NCBI GenBank assembly: GCA_002308555.1
Contig: DBWD01000076.1
Coordinates: 1-10,957 of the forward strand
Direction: 5' to 3'
Length of the DNA stretch: 10,957 bases
Origin: a bacterium UBP3_UBA1247
GTDB taxonomy: Bacteria; UBA3054
The notes beneath the pieces were generated by a model. It saw only the letters and a program-made list of their open reading frames with translations, did no database searches and was not told where the DNA came from. Positions 1 to 4,350 of this stretch are shown here, in pieces. How positions within the stretch are numbered: the first letter of the stretch is position 1; each line of letters begins with the position of its first letter. The translations under genes and the position numbers were made by a program.

Positions 1-24
1 GTGCTGCCATTACACCACGAGGTT
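1..24 (-). tRNA. Partial tRNA (5' end only), probably tRNA-Gln
   Basis: Read on the minus strand, the window edge holds a 7-nt acceptor half (AACCTCG), the linker TG, and a D-arm in which GTGT pairs with GCAC (one U-G pair) around the loop AATGGCA. The string GGTGTAATGGCAGCAC is typical of bacterial tRNA-Gln, which is why that identity is proposed. The anticodon, T-arm and 3' acceptor half lie outside the window, so neither identity nor integrity can be confirmed. The gene starts 17 nt after the stop codon of the preceding exported-protein gene, with no hairpin terminator between them. Read-through from the pseudopilin operon into the tRNA is therefore possible. Confidence 0.55.
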
Positions 25-41
25 ATTGCTAATGTTATCTA

Positions 42-446
42 TCAGTCTCTTTCCTGCTGATCCCACTTCTGCCAAACGAAGTAAGGAATGGAGCAGACTT
101 CGTAGGTGCTGTACATGTCGTCGACGGAGCCGAAGGAGGCGAAATCCAGGGCGCCGGCCACGGCGCGGACGCCGGTCAGGAAAATGCCCTTGAAGAGACC
201 TTCGACGGGGCCAAGATAAGCGTTGTTAGCGGATTCCGTGTAGATGCAACGGGGTAATTCCAGCCAGCAAGTAGCAACATTGACCAGGCCGCGGGTCATC
301 TTGAAGCCCCATTTGGTGCCCCAAAGATCGGCGGTGTTGGCGGTGCGGGACATATTGGCCTCGTCACTGAGAGAGCTGACTTCAGCGGCGGTAACGGTTC
401 CGACCAAAAGAAGAGCCGCGATGGCTACTAACATGCTTTTTTTCAT
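42..446 (-). CDS. Small exported protein, exosortase system-associated TIGR04073-like family
   Basis: This 134-residue protein has a clear N-terminal signal peptide: MKKS, then a hydrophobic stretch at about residues 5-18, with likely cleavage near the Ala-Ala at 20-21. The mature part carries RG (52-53), WLELPRCIY (61-69), a Gly-rich hydrophobic stretch (about 79-99, GPVEGLFKGI onward) and a Tyr-rich C-terminus. This layout (RGxxN, WxExPxxIY, then GxxxGxxxG-like spacing) matches my memory of the TIGR04073 family, found in PVC bacteria that carry exosortase systems; its biochemical function is unknown. The start is supported by AGGAG at 453-457, 6 nt upstream. It follows the GspJ-like gene after a 52-nt AT-rich gap and may be the last gene of that operon. 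Two cysteines in the mature part (60, 67) and a third at 118 could form disulfides. The family call is from recognition, without a profile search. Confidence 0.72.
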   Translation of the reverse strand: MKKSMLVAIAALLLVGTVTAAEVSSLSDEANMSRTANTADLWGTKWGFKMTRGLVNVATCWLELPRCIYTESANNAYLGPVEGLFKGIFLTGVRAVAGALDFASFGSVDDMYSTYEVCSIPYFVWQKWDQQERD

Positions 447-498
447 TTTTTACTCCTGGTTGAGTTTTAATTGTGAGTTAATAATTTTAAATTTTTTA
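447..498 (-). other. AT-rich intergenic gap before the TIGR04073-like gene
   Basis: This 52-nt spacer is much more AT-rich than its surroundings and is the longest gap inside the pseudopilin block. It contains the ribosome binding site AGGAG (453-457) of the downstream gene. It could hold a weak promoter giving that gene its own transcript, but I see no convincing -35/-10 pair and no hairpin with a T-run. Confidence 0.35.
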
Positions 499-1215
499 TC
501 ACATCGCCTGAGGCAGCATGATATCGATCTTGTGTTCCTCCACGCCGGAAAGCTCCTTCATGGTCTTGGTGGCCAGTCCTTTCTTCGCGTCCGAACGGGG
601 GATGGATTTCAGGACTATGCGGACCTTGGGGGGCATTCCGTTCCGCTGGAAGGAGTCCCAGTTGCCGGCCACGAAGCGGCTGTTCTTGGTGCTCCAGTAG
701 AGGACGCGGAAACTTATTATGTCAAAGGCGAAGGGCTCGACCTCCTCGGCGTTGTCCATATCGAACTCCGGCCAGTTCTTGGGGTCGTTGAAGTTCCACA
801 TGCCTTTGTCTTTCTGCATGCGCAGCAATTCGTACTCGGGCCACTGGGGCTGGTCGTCTATCTTGACCTCCTTAATGGCGTAGGCCAGTTCCTTCATGCC
901 GCGCTCGGTGGTGCAGCCGAAGCGGATGACCGACTGGTCGGGGGAAAGCTGCTTGATCTGGAAATAGATCTGCTCGCCCACGGGACGGTTGTTGTTGACC
1001 AGGGCCTGGGAGAGCTCGCGGTTCAGCTGGTCCATGACGGAACGGACGTTCTGGTTCATTTCCGCCCTGAGCTGGGTCTCCGTGACCGTGTCGAAGGTCG
1101 AACGGAACGCCACCATCAAAGATGACATGAGGATCCCCAGAACGCCAAGGGACACCAGAATTTCAATCAGCGTGAAACCCGGGAATCTTTTATTTTTTCT
1201 TAGCGTTCTTTCCAT
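499..1215 (-). CDS. GspJ-like pseudopilin (type II secretion/type IV pilin-like)
   Basis: This 238-residue protein has a class III prepilin leader ending in Gly13 (KRFPG, then FTLIE), with the conserved Glu at position 5 of the mature protein (Glu18). A hydrophobic helix follows at about 14-36. The prepilin peptidase would cleave after Gly13 and the mature protein would sit in the inner membrane at a pseudopilus tip. The C-terminal half has the GspJ/PilW-type pattern: FDIISFRVLYW (164-174), a Trp-containing WDSF (186-189), then MPPKVRIVLKS (194-204). Length is a little above usual GspJ (about 200). The start overlaps the end of the GspI-like gene by 26 nt and I see no clear ribosome binding site, which points to translational coupling. 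In other T2SS systems GspI, GspJ and GspK form the tip complex; no GspK is visible here. Confidence 0.8.
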   Translation of the reverse strand: MERTLRKNKRFPGFTLIEILVSLGVLGILMSSLMVAFRSTFDTVTETQLRAEMNQNVRSVMDQLNRELSQALVNNNRPVGEQIYFQIKQLSPDQSVIRFGCTTERGMKELAYAIKEVKIDDQPQWPEYELLRMQKDKGMWNFNDPKNWPEFDMDNAEEVEPFAFDIISFRVLYWSTKNSRFVAGNWDSFQRNGMPPKVRIVLKSIPRSDAKKGLATKTMKELSGVEEHKIDIMLPQAM

Positions 1216-1798
1216 AATTGATGGCGGGATAAGGGTTATGCACGCGGAAGATCTGACGCAGGATCGGCTTGTTGACCTGGTCTTCCTTCACGATGGAGTG
1301 CTCCAGCGGGACCATATCTTCTTTTATTTGGGAACGGTCGTAAACGTTCATCTCGATCTGGAAAAAGACGCCCTTGACGCCCTTTTCGCCGATCTTCGTG
1401 TCGCCTTCCCTGCCGATGTCGTGGACGGTGTACTGCCAGTAGTAGCGGGGGTTCTGCTCGAAGGGATAGACCTCGGAGACCACCACCGGATGGGAGACGC
1501 GCTTGTTCTTGTCGTCCTCGGACATGTAGCGGGCGAAAGCGGTGTCGGCTTTCAGGTAGTGCTGGGCGATCCTGGTGGCGTTGTCGCCGCGGCCCACGGG
1601 GCTGCCCAGCTCGTAGGTCAGCTCGCTGACTTTGGAACGCATCAGATTGGCCAGGACCGTGTTGTCCCTGGCTTTCCGGAAGGATTCCATACCGGCCGGG
1701 AAGACCGCCATGATACTGCTCATGCCGATGGAGAGGATGGCCAGGGCGGCCATGATCTCGATCAAGCTGAAACCGTATGTCTTAAAGTCTTTCATCAT
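1190..1798 (-). CDS. GspI/PilV-like pseudopilin
   Basis: This 202-residue protein has a short prepilin leader ending in Gly9, followed by FSLIE with Glu14 as the mature Glu5, then a hydrophobic helix at about 10-32. The following stretch (FPAGMESFRKARDNTVLANLMRSK) resembles the GspI/PilV region rich in A/N/L just after the helix. At 202 residues it is longer than classical GspI (about 120-130), with an extended C-terminal half (about 100-202) ending in a Lys-rich tail. Such enlarged forms are known to me from PVC-type genomes, but this is a general impression. It sits 12 nt after the GspH-like gene and overlaps the GspJ-like gene by 26 nt, consistent with the G-H-I-J order. Two adjacent ATG codons exist (1798 and 1795); neither has a strong ribosome binding site, so the start is uncertain by one codon. 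Confidence 0.78.
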   Translation of the reverse strand: MMKDFKTYGFSLIEIMAALAILSIGMSSIMAVFPAGMESFRKARDNTVLANLMRSKVSELTYELGSPVGRGDNATRIAQHYLKADTAFARYMSEDDKNKRVSHPVVVSEVYPFEQNPRYYWQYTVHDIGREGDTKIGEKGVKGVFFQIEMNVYDRSQIKEDMVPLEHSIVKEDQVNKPILRQIFRVHNPYPAINYGKNAKKK

Positions 1799-1810
1799 TA
1801 TTATGTCCGA

Positions 1811-2419
1811 TTAAAGTCCCAGAGCCTCCAGCGCGGCGTCTTCGCTGTCGACCGCCTTCGTTTCGGTCTTGGGAACTTCCTTGGGCTTGTTGTCTTCGGG
1901 GAATATGCGGTTGATGGGCTTCACACGGGCGATGCCGGCGGCCTTGTAGATCTGGATGGGGATCTCCCAGATCTCCTGGGGCTCCGTTTTGTCCTCGATC
2001 ACGATGGGGTTGTGGGAAGCGTAAATGATGCCGCCCTCCGGGGAGAATTCTATCTCGATGGGAGGCTCCGCCTTGATGTTCAGACGGTGGTCCAGATAGT
2101 AGGGCCTGTTGTCGACGGTGAGGTCGTTCTCGTAGTCGATGACGTTGTCGGCGCCGCTGTCGAAAGTCTGAAGCTTCCAGACTTTCCTGGTCGGCGTCAC
2201 CGTCATGCGGATGGCGAACTTGCGCCGCTGCGTGATGGCGGAGGTGCGCGCGTAGAAGATGCGGTCCTTGATGGCGTTGGCCGCGCTCTCGATGCGCATG
2301 TTGCGGCCGACCGCGGCGAAGCTCACCACGCCTATGGAACTGATGGCGCCGATGATGCCGATGACCACCAGAAGTTCCATCAGGGTAAAACCGCTGAATC
2401 TATGGCGATTACTGTTCAT
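1811..2419 (-). CDS. GspH-like minor pseudopilin
   Basis: This 202-residue protein has a leader ending in Gly10, followed by FTLMELLVVI with Glu15 as the mature Glu5, and a hydrophobic helix at about 11-36. After the helix comes an amphipathic stretch with ARTSAITQRRKFAI (57-70), the usual GspH pattern of a helix followed by a beta strand after 'AR..A..r...v'. IEFSPEGG (123-130) matches the 'F.p.G' strand motif of GspH/FimT proteins. The C-terminal 40 residues are charged and low in complexity (K/E/P-rich), and probably flexible. It lies 22 nt after the second GspG-like gene and 12 nt before the GspI-like gene. GspH is usually a minor pseudopilin linking the tip to the GspG shaft. Confidence 0.8.
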   Translation of the reverse strand: MNSNRHRFSGFTLMELLVVIGIIGAISSIGVVSFAAVGRNMRIESAANAIKDRIFYARTSAITQRRKFAIRMTVTPTRKVWKLQTFDSGADNVIDYENDLTVDNRPYYLDHRLNIKAEPPIEIEFSPEGGIIYASHNPIVIEDKTEPQEIWEIPIQIYKAAGIARVKPINRIFPEDNKPKEVPKTETKAVDSEDAALEALGL

Positions 2420-2441
2420 TCGCTGAAGCTCTCTTTTTGCT

Positions 2442-2924
2442 TTACGGTCTGACGTCGTCTTTCAGGCCCTGGTCGTTGTTGCCGTCGGGGCCGGAAGACC
2501 ACATGTCGAACTTGTAGGGGTTGAGTTTCGGAGCCAGGATGTTGAAGTTCAGAGGATTGCCCCAGGCGTCGGCCACGGCCTGATTGTTCTGGCGGTGGTA
2601 GAAAGACTTTGGATCGGTGGTGTAATAGGGGCCTTTCCAGTTGGGGTTCTTGTAATACTTGTCGTCGCGCTTGTCGGGCTCATCCGTGAAGCCGGTCAGA
2701 GCGTTGGAGATCTCCTTGGGATCGTCGGTCTGGGGATAAACGCCCATATCGGTCTTGTAGGCTTCCAGCGCCATGGAAATGTTCTGCATGATCGTGGCGG
2801 TCTGGGTCTTCTTCGCCTGTTTCTGGACCATGGAAGCGCCCGCGCCGCCCAGGGTGCTCAGGACACCGATGATGGCGATAACGACGAGCAGTTCGATTAA
2901 GGTAAAACCTTGGTTGCGTTTCAT
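2442..2924 (-). CDS. gspG: GspG-like major pseudopilin (second copy)
   Basis: This 160-residue protein starts MKRNQG, then FTLIELLVVIAIIG, with prepilin cleavage after Gly6 and the mature Glu5 at Glu11. The ATG at 2924 is chosen because GAGGAG (2931-2936) lies 6 nt upstream and gives a normal short leader. An ATG at 2960 would add 12 residues and overlap the upstream gene. The C-terminal globular part has the GspG hallmarks: YKTDMGVYP (56-64), DAWGNPL (119-125), and SSGPDGNNDQG (133-143) in place of the usual 'YSLGADGKEGG' calcium-binding loop. In T2SS, GspG builds the pseudopilus shaft and binds calcium in this loop. It follows the first GspG-like gene by 28 nt. Length fits major pseudopilins (about 140-160). 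Confidence 0.85.
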   Translation of the reverse strand: MKRNQGFTLIELLVVIAIIGVLSTLGGAGASMVQKQAKKTQTATIMQNISMALEAYKTDMGVYPQTDDPKEISNALTGFTDEPDKRDDKYYKNPNWKGPYYTTDPKSFYHRQNNQAVADAWGNPLNFNILAPKLNPYKFDMWSSGPDGNNDQGLKDDVRP

Positions 2925-2930
2925 GCTTGA

Positions 2931-2936
2931 CTCCTC
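2931..2936 (-). promoter_or_regulatory. Ribosome binding site that sets the start of the second GspG-like gene
   Basis: GAGGAG on the minus strand, 6 nt before ATG 2924. It supports the shorter start over the in-frame ATG at 2960, which would place 12 extra residues before the prepilin leader. Confidence 0.75.
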
Positions 2937-2952
2937 AATTTTTATTTTGTGA

Positions 2953-3519
2953 TCATTCAATGATCCAGTTAATGATGTTGTCGCGGTTGTAGTCGGCTCC
3001 GAAATCTATGACCTCGTCCCTGTTTCCCTCGGTCGCCTTGTTGTCGGGGCCGCAGGAATAGAGAAGATACATGTTGCCGTTGTAGGGGCAGCGGGGGCAT
3101 TCCCTCTGGTTTTCCCAATATCTGTAGGGCACGTCCCAGGGATCCATGAGCTTGCCGGCGCGCACCGGGAAGCTTTTGTCGATCAGGATGTAGGGCTTTT
3201 TCCAGCGGGGGTGGTTGGCGGGAATGTCGCCTTCGTCGCCGGTGTATTTGCCGTCGCCGTTAAGATCGCCGGTCAGGCAGCCGATCATGATCGAGTTGTC
3301 GTTGGGATCGTTGCCGGTGGGCGGATAGCAGCCGAAGTCGTTCTTGTACTGGGACAGGGCCAGCTCAAGCCTCTGGATGACGGCCTCGGCCGCTGAGGTC
3401 TTGATACGCGCCTTGGCGACGGTGGCGACGCCAACGGAGAGCGTTGAGAGAATACCGATGACGCTTATGACCACCAGAATTTCTATGAGGGTGAAACCCT
3501 TGTTGACACTGTGCTTCAT
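2953..3519 (-). CDS. GspG-like pseudopilin with an EF-hand-type insert (first copy)
   Basis: This 188-residue protein has leader MKHSVNKG, cleavage after Gly8, then FTLIEILVVI with Glu13 as the mature Glu5. It keeps GspG features: a long N-terminal helix, LALSQYKNDFGCYPP (53-67), DPWDVPYRY (126-134) and YSCGPDNKATEG (154-165). Two things set it apart from the second copy. First, residues 85-96 (DLNGDGKYTGDE) match the canonical 12-residue EF-hand loop with Asp1, Asn3, Asp5, Gly6 and Glu12. Second, there are five cysteines (64, 81, 141, 144, 156), including a CPRC pair. A second acidic patch near the C-terminus (DFGADYNRDN, 172-181) may also bind metal. It starts 21 nt after the PUR-protein gene, with a weak site (GAGAAAG) upstream. 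It may be a shaft subunit variant or a pilin-like protein with a separate role. Confidence 0.82.
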   Translation of the reverse strand: MKHSVNKGFTLIEILVVISVIGILSTLSVGVATVAKARIKTSAAEAVIQRLELALSQYKNDFGCYPPTGNDPNDNSIMIGCLTGDLNGDGKYTGDEGDIPANHPRWKKPYILIDKSFPVRAGKLMDPWDVPYRYWENQRECPRCPYNGNMYLLYSCGPDNKATEGNRDEVIDFGADYNRDNIINWIIE

Positions 3520-3540
3520 TTTGCTTTCTCGACTTCGATG

Positions 3541-3855
3541 TTATTGTTCCTGACCGTTCTCTTCCCGCGGGATCGCGCCGGTGGCGTTTTCCGCTTCCGC
3601 CTGCTGCTCTCCCTGCGGTTTCGGTTCCAGATCACCCGCCTTGACGATCTCCTGAAGGATCTCCGCCAGCTGGCCTATCGCTTCCGCCGGCACGATGATC
3701 GTGCGCTTGGTGAGGGAATCTTTCTCGCTGATCTTCAGAAAACGGCCTCGCTTGTTTTCTTTGTAATCCACGTAGAAAAGCTTGCATTCGCAAAGGATCT
3801 TTTTCGTCAGGATCAGCTTCTCGCTGGGATTGTAATTGTTCTGTTTGGGAAACAT
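3541..3855 (-). CDS. Single-repeat PUR-domain nucleic-acid-binding protein
   Basis: This 104-residue protein has one PUR repeat at about residues 12-72. KLFYVDYKEN (25-34) is followed by KRGRFLKISEKD (35-46) and then TIIVPAEAIGQLAEILQEIV (52-71). The core 'fY.D.KeN.rGRFLKI.E' is the signature shared with eukaryotic Pur-alpha and the bacterial PUR proteins (DUF3276/PurA ssDNA- and RNA-binding type). PUR repeats pair to bind single-stranded DNA or RNA, so a one-repeat bacterial protein would be expected to work as a homodimer. The C-terminal 30 residues are rich in Gln, Glu and Ala and probably disordered. No signal peptide is present, so it is cytoplasmic. It lies 35 nt after rpsU and 21 nt before a pseudopilin gene. 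The start ATG has GAGG about 6 nt upstream. A role in RNA binding or regulation of the operon is inference only. Confidence 0.82.
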   Translation of the reverse strand: MFPKQNNYNPSEKLILTKKILCECKLFYVDYKENKRGRFLKISEKDSLTKRTIIVPAEAIGQLAEILQEIVKAGDLEPKPQGEQQAEAENATGAIPREENGQEQ

Positions 3856-3890
3856 CGTAACCTCGCTTCCCGCTTGAGGCTCAGTTTGAC

Positions 3891-4085
3891 TTAGCGGTAA
3901 AGCTTCATCAGGCGGTGAGCGTTGCGGCGGGCGGCTTTCTGCTTGCGCAGTTTTTTCTCGCTGGGCTTCTCGTACTGCTGGTGCTGACGCACGATCTTAA
4001 GAACGCCTTCGCGGTCTACTTTCTTTTTCAGGCGACGGATCGCCTTGTCAACTGTTTCGTTTTTACGAACCGTAACTGTTAACAC
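3891..4085 (-). CDS. rpsU: Small ribosomal subunit protein bS21
   Basis: This is a 64-residue, strongly basic protein: VTVRKNETVDKAIRRLKKKV at 4-23, then a Lys/Arg-rich tail ending RRNAHRLMKLYR. That is the bS21 pattern and its normal length (about 58-71). bS21 sits on the 30S platform near the anti-Shine-Dalgarno end of 16S rRNA. The start chosen is the GTG at 4085, preceded by AGAGGA (4090-4095). An upstream in-frame ATG would add a non-conserved extension (MGEGMCIFIY) that bS21 lacks and would overlap the 5' UTR hairpin region. It is the first gene after a consensus promoter and a roughly 80-nt leader. The next gene is a PUR-domain protein, so two nucleic-acid-binding genes lead a pseudopilin operon. 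Confidence 0.95.
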   Translation of the reverse strand: MLTVTVRKNETVDKAIRRLKKKVDREGVLKIVRQHQQYEKPSEKKLRKQKAARRNAHRLMKLYR

Positions 4086-4089
4086 GTAT

Positions 4090-4095
4090 TCCTCT
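4090..4095 (-). promoter_or_regulatory. Ribosome binding site deciding the GTG start of rpsU
   Basis: AGAGGA on the minus strand ends 4 nt before the GTG at 4085. It favours this start over upstream in-frame ATG codons, since the product then begins at the conserved N-terminal strand of bS21. Confidence 0.65.
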
Positions 4096-4128
4096 CGGAT
4101 ATAAATGAATATACACATGCCCTCTCCC

Positions 4129-4149
4129 ATAGGCGCACTTCGCGCCTAT
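4129..4149 (-). promoter_or_regulatory. Hairpin in the rpsU 5' leader
   Basis: A perfect 8-bp inverted repeat (ATAGGCGC / GCGCCTAT) with a 5-nt loop lies about 20 nt after the expected transcription start and about 44 nt before the rpsU GTG. There is no T-run after it, so it is not a standard terminator. It could stabilise the 5' end or serve as a protein-binding site, for example for autoregulation by bS21 or the PUR protein; that is inference. Confidence 0.5.
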
Positions 4150-4174
4150 AGTAGGGTAAAAATAATCGTTTAAA

Positions 4175-4203
4175 ATTATAATCAAACGACTTTTCTATGT
4201 CAA
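4175..4203 (-). promoter_or_regulatory. Consensus sigma70-type promoter for the rpsU operon
   Basis: On the minus strand TTGACA (4198-4203) is followed by exactly 17 nt and then TATAAT (4175-4180), matching the housekeeping promoter consensus at all 12 positions. The expected start of transcription is about 4168, giving a leader of roughly 80 nt before rpsU. The region is AT-rich against a GC-rich background. It lies directly after the terminator of the hisS block, so rpsU and the following genes are probably an independent and strongly expressed unit. Confidence 0.88.
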
Positions 4204-4234
4204 GGACGGCCGGGCGGCGCGGGGCCGGATTCCG

Positions 4235-4273
4235 AAAAAGGCCGGCGGCCCCGGGAAGGGGGCCGCCGGTTTT
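4235..4273 (-). terminator. Rho-independent terminator after the hisS-to-GH20-like block
   Basis: An 11-bp perfect GC stem (CCGGCGGCCCC at 4242-4252 with GGGGCCGCCGG at 4259-4269) has a 6-nt loop. On the minus strand it is followed, after two C's, by TTTTT (4235-4239). On the plus strand it is followed by TTTT (4270-4273), so it could stop transcription in both directions. It lies about 80 nt after the GH20-like stop codon and about 30 nt before the rpsU promoter, which fits insulation of the two operons. Confidence 0.85.
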
Positions 4274-4293
4274 CCGCCTCGGGCGTCTTTTGA

Positions 4294-4307
4294 GGGGGCT
4301 TTCCCCC
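4294..4307 (-). other. Small G5/C5 hairpin just after the GH20-like gene
   Basis: GGGGG (4294-4298) can pair with CCCCC (4303-4307) around a 4-nt loop, in the GC-rich stretch between the GH20-like stop and the main terminator. No T-run follows. It may add 3'-end stability, but no function is shown. Confidence 0.3.
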
Positions 4308-4350
4308 GGGGAGGCATATCCTGCCGCCCGCGGGCCTCTCCCCCGCTTAT

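Noticed and set aside
989..2452. Plus-strand open frame of 487 codons opposite the pseudopilin genes
   Set aside because: It spans several real minus-strand genes and their junctions, and its product has no recognisable fold.
4086..4130. N-terminal extension of bS21 from an upstream in-frame ATG
   Set aside because: The extra 15 residues are not part of the bS21 family, and a GTG with a ribosome binding site gives the normal 64-residue protein.
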